Below, in pieces: positions 46,962 through 59,408 of a stretch of 64,000 bases of DNA. A program made the translations under genes and the position numbers. The DNA is from Heliocidaris erythrogramma. Taxonomy: Eukaryota; Echinodermata; Echinoidea; Camarodonta; Echinometridae. The DNA is taken from contig CM046853.1 in the NCBI GenBank assembly GCA_025617745.1, forward strand, positions 11,982,974-12,046,973. Reading direction: 5' to 3'. Position 1 is the stretch's first letter. Every line of letters starts with the position of its first letter. Under the pieces are notes generated by a model that saw nothing but the letters and a program-made list of their open reading frames with translations, was not told the DNA's origin and did no database searches.

Positions 46962-47734
46962 GGCCTACATTCCAATCTACTACAGCATGAGGTCATAAGG
47001 TCATCACGATTGGGCTTCAGGCTCGTCCGAGAAATCGTTCTCCTCGAATAATGAGCTATCGTATTGTATTATATTAATTTCAACATGATCAATTCAACTA
47101 TCGCCCATGTACGCCCATCCAAACACGCAACCACCTCATCTCACATACACTTGCTTTATTGTTAATTTTGTTTTCAGAAGTTTTTATTATTTTTTCTCAT
47201 AAAGAAAACTGAACATAATTTGAAACATTTCATACACTATAACATGGAAGATGACAACGATAACAAAGATCAAGTCTGTTCGTTAATAGCATCAATACAA
47301 ATATATATATATAATAATTATTATTATTTAGAGCTGCCAGGGTCTAGTTGATTATAATTATAAGCAATGTTTGGCAAAAAAAAAAAAAAAAAAAAAACAC
47401 AGTCACCTTTGGCAAGTCACTATAATACATGTGCCACTCTTTACCCAAGTGCAGAAAATAGCTTCGTGTTATTGCTAGATGCTTACGCGCCTTATCGTGG
47501 CTGATATACTGTAAAGACAGGGTCACGGAAATATCCATTGCCTTGTATTCTTTAGGAAAATTCTTAACTTTATGGAAAGTACAACGTCTAGAAATATATT
47601 ACAGTGTAGTAGGATGTTGCTTGCTAATTGTAGCTTTTTTACTTCGAAATTCATAAAGCAACAAAATTAAACATTTAAATCTAGACTTTCTATGCAGTTA
47701 GTAAAATGAAAGTAATTACATTCACCCTACAAAC
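46962..47734. other. Candidate 3' UTR then AT-rich DNA
   Basis: The sequence stays GC-richer to about 47045 (possible 3' UTR) and then becomes AT-rich, with an A20-type run at about 47377-47397. No clear polyadenylation signal was tied to it. Confidence 0.35.
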
Positions 47735-47736
47735 TC

Positions 47737-47908
47737 AAATATTAAATCTACATTTAAAAAGTTTTTTAAAATGGTAAATTAACACTTTTAACATGCTGGA
47801 TCTAATAGTTTAAAGGCTGGATTCAGCATGTTAAAAGTGTTCAATAACCATTTTGAAAATGTTGTCACCCCTCCAACCTTTTAAATGGAGATTTAACATT
47901 TGACTTTT
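47737..47908. mobile_element. Small MITE with a perfect 18-bp inner stem
   Basis: AACACTTTTAACATGCTG (47781-47798) is the exact inverse of 47824-47841. Pairing continues outward with mismatches (AAAATGGT against ACCATTTT) to ATTTAAA words near both ends. No coding capacity. Confidence 0.75.
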
Positions 47909-50900
47909 TAGAGCTCCAAATTGAATTAAACGATGACATGTGGTTACCCCAGTTTCATGATTAGTACATTTTTTAAAATTGTATTCTGTTTGGGCGGATG
48001 GTAGTGCTGTAATGAGTAAACCAAAGACGAAATGTCAAATTTTCCAGTACAAAACAAATGTAGGTCACTTTAACATGCGATAATGCCTCTTTTAAAGCTT
48101 CTGCGCTCTATATCACCGCAGCCGACAAAATGAAGCTGGCGACGTTTCCATGGTTTCTCGCTTTCTAGCGCCTCTATTTTCAGGGAGCTGTAATTTAATC
48201 TCCGGCCCGTGTAATTTTCGGCGTACGTTTTGGGATATATACCACAAACACGATCTCTGAATGCGCCCAGATTATTGGATGCACATCGTGTAAAAGAAAA
48301 GAGAGAATAAAAACAAAACAATCCGTAATGAGGCCTGAAAGTCAGGGGAAACTAAAAAATCATAATTACTTCGAAAATGAGGAATAATTGGACGTGAACG
48401 AAGTAGGCAGCGTTGCGTATCACTAAGGCTGAGAGTGTGTAATGCATGCACGGATAGAAGAGAGTACATCAACAGTTGTATGATTATGGGTCTCTTCACC
48501 CTACATCTTCTATTTATTTGTTTCTATTTGCATCCATTTTTTTCTTCTCATTTGTGCTCGTGGAAAAGAGTAATACCTATAGTTTACTTTTCGAGAAGTA
48601 AAACAATGATACTAGTGGTTATACGGGATCAGATACTTTCGTAAGTTGCATTATTTTGTAAACATCATAAATAAGTTTGAATTGTACAGCTAAAGTAGAA
48701 TACAATGTCTTTACTTTCATTCTGATGATTCATATATCTCGTTTTATCTTCCTCACTCGTTTTTATTATACAAATATATACTCATATATATATATTTGAG
48801 CGTAATACTATCTAAATTTATAATGTATTGTTTCTTTGATTTAGACCACAGATTTCAAGATACGCTATTCTAAGCGACTGCAATGTTTGTCATAATTCTA
48901 AAATGGATTATATAAGTAAAGTAACGAGTTATATATAATTTGGATCATTGGCCGCGGTCGAAAATGCCTTATGATTTTCCAAACTCCTGTCATAATTCTG
49001 TTACGTGAAAATTCTCATTCATTTCTACCTGCATCCAACAGATAAAGAGGATTATGCTATATTTTCTTCATTATTCAGTATTTTCTGATGAAAAACATAA
49101 AAGTATATAATATGTAGTGAAGCTTATGTTCATTTCTACCTATCACTGAATCCACATATTTCTCAATACTGATGTCAACAATTGTGCATGCTTTATACAT
49201 TTACTACATGAATATGTAAATATGCAACTATGCTGCAAAATGTATCTGCTATTGTGTACATAACACATAATAAACCATTGAATAAATAAATAAATAAAAT
49301 TATATCCTTTATTATTGTGTCGTTCATATTATTGCCTTTAATGTGTGAGTCATCAGGGTTTAGTTGCGCTTCGTGGGCGACGAGTAAGGGGGGGGGGGTG
49401 AGGAGGAGGGGTCGGAGGTTGGACATCGTGACCGTGACAGAGCTCCGTTTCAAGGTCGGTGGAAACGCGTTATCTCGTCATCCTCGTGTAGGCCTACCTT
49501 CATTTTCATGTTTATCTCTTTTATATATTCATTCACTCTTTCCTTTTTGTATATCTTTCTATAATTGTTGATACAATTTACATAAAATACATCTCTCGAG
49601 ATACAATTCTCTTTGAAAATAGCAAAATTTTAGTTCGGTATATCACGTATCATAAAGCCCACTTGGCAAACCCTTTACTGGATGTTGTATTATTATGATT
49701 TATGGAATTCCGCCCATCAAACAACGTGACATGCCCAGACCATATGGACCCAGATGAACACGACAAAATTCTATAAACTAGAATATAATGAATCTCACGC
49801 TTCATTTAGAAAGTTGTGTATAAATGTGTATGTTTCAACCACGAAGATGGTGTATCACGTATGGTATTTTAGAATTCCCTCCATTTATTTTAATAAGGGA
49901 AGGCATTTTCTGATGAATTCTTTTTTATGACGACCTCGCTTATAAAATAATATGGAATTACAATGCATGTTTTGTTTTGTTCTTCTCTTTTTATAGTTTT
50001 TGTTTAACTCTCTTTTTTTAGAAACTAAAATAATAAGCATGGAAACGCTAGGGAGAGATCCAAAGTTACAGATAATTGGATATCGGTGCCCCTTAGTCGA
50101 GAACAGTAAAACCTAGGGGAAGGCCTCCATATGGCATTAAATGACAGATTCACCAATCAATTATTGCAGTTGTGCTACTGCGTCAAAAACAGGTACATGA
50201 AAATACCCGATAATGTATTCTCTCAACAATAGATTAATATTTAGGTTCAGATATGGTATTGTGAAGTTGTTAAAAAGCTTGTATTTATTGGATGATTTCG
50301 ACAATATGCTAACTTTTGTTACGTTATTCTGTTACTTTCTAATTGTGTTCCCTGGGCTCTTTTAAAGAAGTTTTAGAGTGGATTTGGAGTTGATTCACAT
50401 TATGTTCTAGATTTTTAATCAAGTAAAATATATGCAGATACAACAACATACAACGCTAGGTATTTGGGGAGAGGGCTGGTAGTTTGGGGATTTTAGTTTG
50501 ATCTTTCTGAGCTTTTAGAAATATCCATGCATGCAAACCTAGTGACCAAGAGAAAGATTTAGGTTGGAGGTGAAAATATTCAATTGAGCAGCCCTCTATG
50601 GAGGCGCCAAAATGCATTTCATACAACACGATAGTCTGTCGAAAAAAGAGAGACCTCCCTCACCTGCAGGATGGTTGCCATAGTTACCTCCACACATTCT
50701 GAATTATTGATCCTGTCCATTCCGCGTGAGCCTCAAACCATATAGATTAAAGTTTTGTGTTTAGTGTTATACTTTCATTTCATATAATATTCTGCTTCTT
50801 GTAGAAAGCAGTCAGAAAGTTGTAATTTAAGATGAAAAATATGATTGTGCTGCCGCTTGACAATTTTTTTCCCCCGCGTAAAATATTGAGGTGTCGCCTG

Positions 50901-52100
50901 CGCCATGGTGTAACCGAAGACTTTGTGTGCCTGGAGGTCAAGCCCAATGTTTCTGGTTTTGTTTTGCAGGTTGTAACCCGAGCCAGCTGCATCATGATCA
51001 TGGGATGGCGTGAATTTCATGCAGACGAACATTTCTGACGAAATGGCGTCGCCAAAAGGATGAACGGGAGCGATCACACCTCTTATAATTACCAAGAGAA
51101 TCTCCAAATCCCCTATTTTCGTTTGATGAAAAAGCATTAAACATGTTTATCGTGGTGTAATACTTAGTCGTGTAATCATCATATGGCCCCTGGAATCCAA
51201 GTACTGGTTATGCCCACTTAAAGATGATTTTCACCGGAAGATCAATAGAATTTTAGCGTCGGTTTAGAGATGGAATTTCAGCATAGTCATAGGCAGAAAC
51301 AAGAGAATAGAAAGAGGAAACACGCCTTCGATAGAATTGCTAAATTTAAGTTTGCTTCAGTCGAGCGTTCGTTGAACTTTAGAAAACTACCTGATCATTG
51401 AGTTCTACAATGATTTATGTTGATTTATGTTGAGAGCATGAATAAGCCAGTAGTCGTCATTCTAAGAATGAAACCCTGGGAAAAAAATCAGTTTTAATGA
51501 AAAAAGAGGATAGAGAGAAGCAATTTAAAAAAGGTTCCATCAAAATCGCTTACGAAATGTGAAAGTTATGAAAGTTTGAAAGGTCTCAATTTACTTTCTC
51601 TGGCGATCCTCAAGTTGGCAATGTTGCTTCAAAGTGACAGATTGCTGCCAATATGAAGAACAAAATGTGAATTTAGCCCTTAAATAATTCCTGTCCTGAA
51701 AGGGTTAAAAGCTTGTCAAGGGAGAGGTGCATTTATCAACAAAAACGTGAATTTCTAGGCTGAATCCAATCCGTGCTGCCTTCCATTGTACTCGCTTGTA
51801 ATAGATTCTTGAATGGATCGGTTATGATTCATAATTCAAACATATTCACACAAGCTAGGACGTTGACCTGAAGACTCCTAACTGATGAGGCAGACGTATC
51901 ATGTTTTTGCATTCATCTTTCTCTCTTTCTTTGTTGTATACAGCTTTACATAAAATACCGATAGAGTTATTGTGTCTTTGTCATCTTTCCATATTTCTAA
52001 AGAACATCTGTCTTTCTAGTAATCTCCGACTGTCTGTGAAAATCTGGCGCAGTTATTCTTTCTCGCATGAAGAGAAGGGTTGCTGGTTTGTGTGAGTGTC
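47909..52100. other. No gene recognised; two GC-richer patches
   Basis: Mostly AT-rich. Patches at 48080-48270 and 50850-51080 are GC-richer and word-diverse, which fits conserved non-coding elements or unrecognised exons. The second holds a 68-codon + frame (50832-51038) with no known motif. An (AAAT)n run ends at about 49300 and a G-run lies near 49389-49397. Confidence 0.4.
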
Positions 52101-52101
52101 T

Positions 52102-52148
52102 TTTTTTTTTTTTCTTTCTTTTTTTTTTTTTTTGGGGGGGGGGGGGGT
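52102..52148. repeat. T-rich then G15 homopolymer block
   Basis: Two T-runs split by C bases pass directly into about 15 G, the same T-then-G order seen in the MITE at 25550-25827. Confidence 0.9.
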
Positions 52149-52351
52149 TACATTCAAACTTTAAACTTCTGTCCTAAATGCCAGTACTTTTGAGGGCAAA
52201 TTTGATAATTCGAGGACTATTTGTATACTGGTCGACAAATGCAAAAAAACACAAAAACCCAACCCCCTCCCCCCCAAAAAAAAAGGGAAAAAAAAGAAAA
52301 AAAAAAAGAAAAACAGGACCTTTGTATTTTAATTAACAGAAAAGGAAATAA

Positions 52352-52462
52352 ATGATGATGATAATAATAATAACAACAACAACAATAATAATAATAATAA
52401 TAATAATAATAACTGTAATAATAATAATAATAATAATCATAATAATAATCATAATAATAATG

Positions 52463-52496
<34 letters not shown>

Positions 52497-52532
52497 TAAT
52501 AATAATAATAATAATAATAACAATAATAATAA
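52352..52532. repeat. (AAT)n microsatellite
   Basis: About 180 bases of ATA/AAT units with AAC and ATC variants. Poly-Ile, poly-Tyr and poly-Leu frames here are artefacts. Confidence 0.97.
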
Positions 52533-52701
52533 TTTGAAACCATACAGAAAGCAAGCCTGCTCGGGACAGCACATATTCTGCGAAAGGTTATGGACTAGAA
52601 TGAAATTGACAATTACGAATAAGATGAGGACTTGTTGAAACAAAGAAAAATATTAACTGCAAGATCATTTATGTTTTAAAATTCTTTTTTATCTGTTATA
52701 G

Positions 52702-52897
52702 CTTATTGGACTTTGTTGAAAGCCGACTACCACCCACCCCACCCACAGTGCATGTAGAATGTTCTGGTGACGGCTTTCAATTCAGTATCCTAGCTCGGTT
52801 GCAAGGACAATCATACAATGAGTTAAAGATAAAGTTGAGATCTGGTCAAGGATTACATCGTGAAAGAAACTGTCTAGAAGCAACCGGGAAAGGTTGA
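52702..52897 (+). CDS. Possible coding exon, unrecognised
   Basis: A good acceptor (TTTTTTATCTGTTATAG, AG at 52700-52701) is followed by a frame open for 65 codons to TGA at 52895-52897. It reads LLDFVESRLPPTPP, HVECSGDGFQFSILARL and KIKLRSGQGLHRERN. Its phase would also accept the exon ending at 18877. The last dozen bases enter dispersed repeat A, which argues against a conserved exon end. No family was recognised, so it may be chance. Confidence 0.25.
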
Positions 52898-53154
52898 TTA
52901 TGTAGTACCGTACATAAGAATGTTATGTTTTAGAATCTTTCAAAATGAGAATAGACTGACTTAATCTTTTGAAAATCACATGCACTGCCCTCGGATATGG
53001 GTATATCATGGGACTACAAAAACATGTGCTATAACAGTTTTGTCCAAACTTTTCAGCTATTTCTCGTCATATTTCGAATATGGGGGCATTTGAAGAGCAA
53101 TCCTTTTAAGAATGAGAAAGTTCCCAAATTAATTTTCACCTTTACCAGAACTCA
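52886..53154 (+). repeat. Dispersed repeat A, copy 2
   Basis: Same-orientation partner of 23399-23703, shorter by an internal deletion between GAGCAATCCTTTT and TCCCAAATTAATTTTCACC. Confidence 0.7.
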
Positions 53155-54545
53155 GTCCTCGATTAAAAAATCAAATCGATGTAAAAGGTATCAGGCATTG
53201 TAGTACATCGTGACAAAATCATTGTATTGTCATTAAATTGCTCACCATGCTCACGATTAACATTTACTGTTTTATGTTTACCTCAAATGGTCCTACGTGT
53301 TTGGGTGGTTTTTTATATTCATGGGGCAAGGAAAAGGGGAAGCCGTTGTCAGTATGGACAGGTGACGACTGTTGCGGTTACATCACGTCAATACTCATCT
53401 GTGTGATTGATACCTGGATGATAATATTATTCGTATTCCATTCAAATCACGTAAGGGTACCTGCAGAGGTCTCTTGGCTAAAATTGTGTGTGTACGCAAG
53501 CCCATGGATCAGGAATACACCACTAGTCGTTAAAGATATTGCAGATTCAAAATTAGCTCTTGTTATTTAACATGGGGAGGGACATTTTGAGAGAGAAGTG
53601 CTTCACTAAAAAGCTTGCTGGTCAACACAAAACAACAACAAAATCAAGTCCCACATCACTCAACCCAAATAGACGCCTTCTTCAACAGAAGTTCTGGGGG
53701 GGGGGGGGGGTCTTTAGGCTTGCATCACAATTTTACTACAAAGTTTTACCTGTTTTGTTACAAATCGATAGCGTAGTCCTGTTTATGTACATGTACATAA
53801 TTATGATTTAAATGCAGTTTAAATTCAGACATCTGGTGTTTTAGCGTTCACTTTCCGTTTTTAATCGCCTATTTGTCCTTTAAATTTCTTGAATCATCTA
53901 CCTGACCGAAGCGCATGCATAACAAGAGGCCATGGTGTATTGAGTTATTCACTGTCAACGTCAATTATCTGTTCTGTAAGCTGAAGGCCTCACAGGTACC
54001 TTGCCTTTACATCAACGGAACCACAGAGACTGTACCTCGCAGGTGAGCAAAATAATCCAGGGTCTCTGTCACCTCTTTTATGTTCAAGTTTATCTTCTTG
54101 CCAGAGCCAAGGAGTACCGATTTCCCGACTTCTTTCTGCCGATCCTTCTTTTTATGACAAATGAATGCATCTTCACTTTCTCCTCACATTACATTTTCGT
54201 TCTCGTTCTTCTGCACCAACTTAGACTCATCAATATTTACATCTGTTATCTGCAGAGGAGATGTAAGCTGTGAACTATATGGGGATATTATGCATAGCAA
54301 CTTCTTTGGTATATGTTTTGTTAATTAATTATTTCCCCCTCATTTTGATGTGTGGTTATCATCCATATTTTAATTTCACAGTTTACAATGCTAATAATCT
54401 TTAATTTAAAATTCAATTCGAAAATTCTTGTAAATAGTCAATGAATATTACTGAATGATACCGATTAATGTGTATTATACGTGTTTATGCTTGTGTATTA
54501 TATATTGATTATTGTTGATGTTATTTGTTTTATTGTTACCAAACA
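53155..54545. other. No gene recognised
   Basis: A 110-codon + frame (53238-53570) includes a hydrophobic stretch, YITSILICVIDTWMIILFVF, but has no family match. A G-run of about 16 lies near 53696-53711. The part from 54000 may belong to the LINE whose 3' end follows. Confidence 0.35.
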
Positions 54546-54624
54546 GGGCCTCATGGAAGACCACCAAATTGGTGATATGAGCCACCCTGTATAAATATCA
54601 GAAATAAATAAATAAATAAATAAA
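54546..54624 (+). mobile_element. LINE 3' terminus with (AAAT)n tail
   Basis: GGGCCTCATGG, the hairpin CACCAAATTGGTG (54562-54574), GAGCCACCC and an (AAAT)n tail at about 54602-54624 give the standard end of a non-LTR retrotransposon. It parallels the - strand terminus at 26118-26212. No reverse-transcriptase frame was identified upstream in this copy. Confidence 0.65.
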
Positions 54625-56984
54625 AATATTTCATTTATTCTACATCGCTTACATTTACAATCTTCTGAATTGTCATTATTAAAGAGGAGCTGAATACAAT
54701 TTGGAATCGTATTAAGTGAATAATGAATAAATCAAGAATTTTTATTTTAAATATTTTATTTGTCCTTATATTATATGAAAGAAGCAAGTTTTCAAAGGAC
54801 TTCCCCCAAAATGAGAAAATCCGACATAAGTTTTGAGAATTAAGGAAAATGATTGACGAAGGCATCATTGAAATATGTAAAATCAGAACCATGTTCCATT
54901 CATATCTTCTTCTTCTTCTTCTTCTTTTTTGCTGCCTTTATGTAGCTCTGAATTGCGACTGTTAAATATAGCAATCTCTCTTCATTTTATCGTCGCATAT
55001 AATTATATAACAGATCACAAGGCAGAGAAGAAGAGCTGACATTTCTTGACTTCGGTCGAATATAATATGTTGACAGGTTTCAGTAATTTTTCAAGCAGTA
55101 ACGCCCCGGGGTTTCCCCAAACATCAAGATGTTGTTTTTGCTGTTCGATAATTGTCCTTCTTTTATGTTTTCATCAAACTTACTTTTCGTAAACTAGATC
55201 TCTTCTTTTCGAGGTCCGAGAAAAAGCAGACGTTCATTTGCGCAACTCGTTAGGTTGTTGCCTTTCTCCGAGCAATTTGTGGAATGACTTTCTCGCTTCT
55301 ACGCAACGTTAGTCTGATTCTCGCCTGCGCTGACGGCGTGGCGGACACAAACGTGGTCTGATTTTGCAATTTGTTTCCTGATTTTGCCGCCGCCGGGCAT
55401 GCGCATATTTATTGCATTAGTTCGGAGCTGTGTAACCACAATTTTCGCTAGAGAGCGCGCGAATCGAGTGCTCTTGTTAAATTTCGCTCATTTTCACGCC
55501 ACGACTGTGACAAACAGAAGATAAGGAATACAAGAGAGGGAGGAAACGAATGGCAGATCGCTGAAAAAAGGGCACAAGGAGTCATGTAAGAATGCTGTAA
55601 CGAGCTGGCATTATGTTTTTGTAATGTGTTCACGGGTTATTTTAATACGGGTCAAAAAGTACATCGGGTGCTACGCTGTACTTTGTCGACTAGAGAATAT
55701 GTTTCGCCCGAGGCTGATAGTTCAGTTGCTCTCCAAACCGTATGGTAGCATAAATGCGTCAATACATTACCAATGTCTGTTATAAACGTCTAACATTGGT
55801 AACATTCATTCAGTACCCTCAATACACTCAAAACGCTACACACTCATTACAATTGCAAATCAAAATATTCATAACTAATGTGTTATTGTAAAGACGAGGA
55901 ACGAATTTTCGGAATTTAATAATTTCTCTACGAATGAGCCAATCCTCTCCTCTCGATCGCCAGCTGATCTTTAGTCATTTCGTAGTTGAAAAGGTCTAAT
56001 CGAACTTATGTAAATAACTTGACTATCATCAACTACATTTCCTTCGTTCAAATTTACATACCATATATTATACTTATACACTTTTTATACGATCACATTA
56101 TTTTATGCAAACTTTTATACAAGGCGGACTCACAATGCCGCACAAACGAGAAAGATTATTATCAGTTTTTCGTGATTAGAGATCTAATGGACTTTAATTG
56201 CCTTTTCTGCGAGAGAATAATACAGGGTAATAAAGAGATATACATGTAGGGCCAGCCATTCTGATCAGGCCCAGCAAAGAAGCAATCGAAAATAATATCA
56301 GCTATACGACATCTGTCAGCATCTCCACAACTGTGATCCCGCCAAAATATCATCAGCAAAGGAGTCGTCTGCGACCTGATCTCAACTGCCAAGGAGAGAA
56401 TGGATGCTGTGTATAGGAAGACTGGTAAACTCATATTTCCCTGGTAGGTATATAGGCCTTCAATACACGATGAAGCAAATGAAGGCATAATACAAGGCTA
56501 CATTTCCTATACCTATAGGCCTATAAACCTGGACCTAATTGATAGTTTAATCCATTATTTTCTTTAGGCGATTTCAAATTATGGAATTCAGAGATAATAA
56601 TTACTAACCGGAAGACCTAACTGTAGAAGTTGACTCTCATTACACTTTTTTATTCTCGAAAATAAGTGACCTTAATAGCATTTGGAAAACATGGTACTTC
56701 ATTTTCCTTAGGTTCTTCACATATAATTACAATAATTCTTTTTGCAGTGTGCATTTTTTGGTAATATATATCTCTTCAAAAAAAGAGAATGGTCACGAGA
56801 ATTGGTAGCTAATAGACTCTCTCAGTAAGAGTATTATTTTGCAGCTTTTTTTTATTTTGTGATGGTCTTTGTATATGCTCTGTCATTCGACGACAGCTCA
56901 TTGATATGCCTGATGATATAAGTTTATTACTGAACATGCTGAATGCAAGTACCAGGTGACACTTCAAATGTGGAATAAACATTA
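54625..56984. other. No gene recognised; CpG-rich patch at 55230-55480
   Basis: The patch at 55230-55480 is GC- and CpG-rich with GCCGCCGCCGGGCATGCGC and could be a promoter or conserved element. The rest is AT-rich. Confidence 0.35.
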
Positions 56985-57088
56985 CTCGGAGAGGACTTAA
57001 AGCCGTCGGTCCCCTGGTTGCTCACTTACAAGCATACACATGCTTTCTTAGCATGTTAAATAAACCATCATCATCAATCATCATCACA
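56985..57088 (+). repeat. Possible SINE/LINE 3' end with (CAT)n tail
   Basis: A GC-richer stretch with GACTTAAAGCCGTCGGTCCC is followed by AGCATGTTAAATAAACC and then CATCATCATCAATCATCATCA at 57067-57087, a tail layout common in retroposons. No head or frame was found. Confidence 0.35.
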
Positions 57089-58108
57089 TTTTGAATGTAA
57101 AAGGAAAATTGATCTTATTTCCCATTTACAGTGAATTTTTTTTGTAATACTCAGAACTAGACAAAAGCATGCAAATCCGCGGAATGCATGGGGAAACATT
57201 CAATAAGGCAGTAAGCATCTCTCTCTCCCTCCCCCCCCCCCCTCTCTCTCTCTCTAAGTAAGCATCTCGCTTTGGAACAACTAAAAAAGGAAATAAGGAT
57301 GAAGAAACAGATGAAGAGACATAAGATAAGGAGAGGTAGAAAGACATGCTATCACATTGACCTCAATACTGCATGAGATGGAGTAGGGATAGACTCGTCT
57401 GGAACAGCGCAAATGATATTTTGCTAGCTTCCTCAGATGTTGACTTTGCCTACTCCTGGCTTTGCTCGTTGATGGGATCACATAGACTCTTCCCAGTCGC
57501 TTTGAGATTAATGGAATTGCATACATACAGTACTTTTACTGCATGCTTATTCTTACCTATCAACAAATCTTGGTCTTTTCAACTAACGTTCATAACTTAA
57601 GATTCGTCATAGATTATGAATTTAATCTTAAATTATTATCGTCGTTGTAGTTACTAAATGAAATTATATTTTGATTTAAAAATAGGAGTAGATAAATTGT
57701 ATCCACCCCCATTTTTTCACATTGTATATAAAACTGTTATACCAAAAAGGGCCCGCACGAAACCCAACTCGGACTTTGGTTTCGGACTTTTGGTTTTCTT
57801 CATACTCTTTAACCATTAACTCATTGAATGCCAGGTAGTTTTATAAGGTTGATTTTATACATTCGAGCTTTTCCTTTAAAGGCATATTGGAAAGTAGGAG
57901 GCCCAAAAAATAATACAATTTATTGAGAATTTGTCTTTTCCCCATTCACTAAACAAATTTCGTATCAGAAACAATTTTCAGGTTATAAAAAGGTCCTAAA
58001 TTAACAATGATTTTTCCCACTTATATACTGCACCTGGTGCTTATTTTAATTGATTATCTTGATGTTTTATACGCCATTTACATAATAAAGAAGTTTCCGA
58101 AATAAGAT
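57089..58108. other. No gene seen
   Basis: AT-rich, with C11 and (CT)n near 57229-57255. No coding signal. Confidence 0.5.
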
Positions 58109-58438
58109 AATATTTATTTATTTATTTATTTATTTATTCTTTTTTCCGTTTCACATGAACAAAATATAAAGAAACATGACATGATAAATATAATACAGCA
58201 AAGTTGTTAGAACATGTGTCATATAGAATACATGAAAATATCATAATTCTTGAAAAAAGGATCAGCAATATGACAATACAAAATTAAAAACACTTTAGCT
58301 TATAATAAGTGTAATATGAATGTAAAAAAAGGAACATTTCGGAAATGAGCTGAAAAAAGGGACAGAAAAAAAAAGAGAATAAGAATAAAGAAACGTCAAA
58401 TAACTCCCGCATATGATAAACAATCACATAGATGTTGA
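58109..58438 (-). repeat. Probable retroelement 3' fragment with (AAAT)n tail
   Basis: On the - strand the sequence ends in (AAAT)n (+ strand TTATTTATTTATTTATT at about 58111-58139), as expected for a LINE 3' end. It abuts the TTCAA tail of the next element, so it may be a second, nested copy. Confidence 0.4.
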
Positions 58439-59408
58439 ATTGAATTGAATTGAATTGAATTTATTTTTCACATTTCACAACGAAAATATACAAAGGTGTC
58501 ACGTCTGGACGAAGAATAATTTTTCACATACAGTTCAAGCATATACATAAAGGACAAGGTAAGAATAGTAAAATATTCATTAAAGTATACAATGCACAAA
58601 TCAAGTGTATAATTTAACCAAATATATAAGTCCATACCAAAATAAACAGTGAAATGTGTAGGAACCAACTAAAAAGCAAGGCTTGTAAAGTGAAAGTTGG
58701 TTCCTACTGAGCTGGAGTGCATCCTAAAGCAATGAAGTGTATTTCAAATATACTTATAACAATATGCTTAGTAAACTTGAAATTCAAATTCTGCCAAGTT
58801 ATTACTAAAAATAAAATAATAATAATACAGTACCATGTTTGATTTAATGAGCATCTAACCGGTTATTACAGGTTGAAGACTAATAAAAACAAAAATAGTA
58901 TCAGCTTAAATCTTAAATCTGCCTGAACGCTGATGAGTGAAAGGGTGTTTAATTGTACGAATGATGTTATTATGGTTGCAAAGTATAAGTAGTATTATAC
59001 GTTATATTTTTGTAACAAGAAAGATTTCAGTCTATTTTTAAAACTGTATAGTGAAGGGCTAGTGATGAGTTCACTTGGAAGTTCGTTCCAGAATTTAGGT
59101 CCGTTATACTTAATTGTTTTCTGGGCGAAGACTGTTCTTGTTCTTGGAAGATGATAGGAGTGACTTTGTCGAGTTGGATAAGTATGGAGAAAATCATTTC
59201 TCATGAACAAGGTTGAAAATACATCAGGGAGGTCGTCTGAGGATAATTTATACATAAAAACACCAACATTGAACAAAAACAATTCAGTTATTTTGAATAC
59301 TTTGTTTGAAGAATACTTTGAGAAGAATAATTCATTTGTATGAGCAAGAAATGGTTTCCGGTTGACTATTCTTATAGTCTTATATGTTCGAATGTGTTGC
59401 GCAAGCAT
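58439..59408 (-). mobile_element. 5'-truncated LINE: reverse transcriptase C-terminus plus 3' UTR
   Basis: The - strand frame from about 59408 to 58995 reads a LINE C-terminal domain: NRKPFLAHTNELFF, VFMYKLSSDDLPDVF, YNGPKFWNELPSEL and FKNRLKSFLLQKY, then a stop. A roughly 550-base 3' untranslated part follows with the conserved stem-loop (58659-58706) and a TTCAA-unit tail (+ strand TTGAATTGAATTGAATTGAA, 58438-58460). It is the same family as 10305-11013. The palm domain and endonuclease are absent. Confidence 0.8.
58659..58706 (-). other. Conserved LINE 3' UTR stem-loop, copy 2
   Basis: TAGGAACCAACT (58659-58670) pairs perfectly with AGTTGGTTCCTA (58695-58706) around a 24-base loop containing GGCTTGTAAAGT. 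Compared with copy 1, inner stem bases differ on both sides in a way that keeps all pairs. Confidence 0.75.

Noticed and set aside
52217-52643. Poly-Ile, poly-Tyr and poly-Leu frames
   Set aside because: Artefacts of the (AAT)n microsatellite in different frames.
53238-53570. 110-codon + strand frame with one hydrophobic segment
   Set aside because: No family resemblance, background codon use and no splice context; not enough to call a gene.
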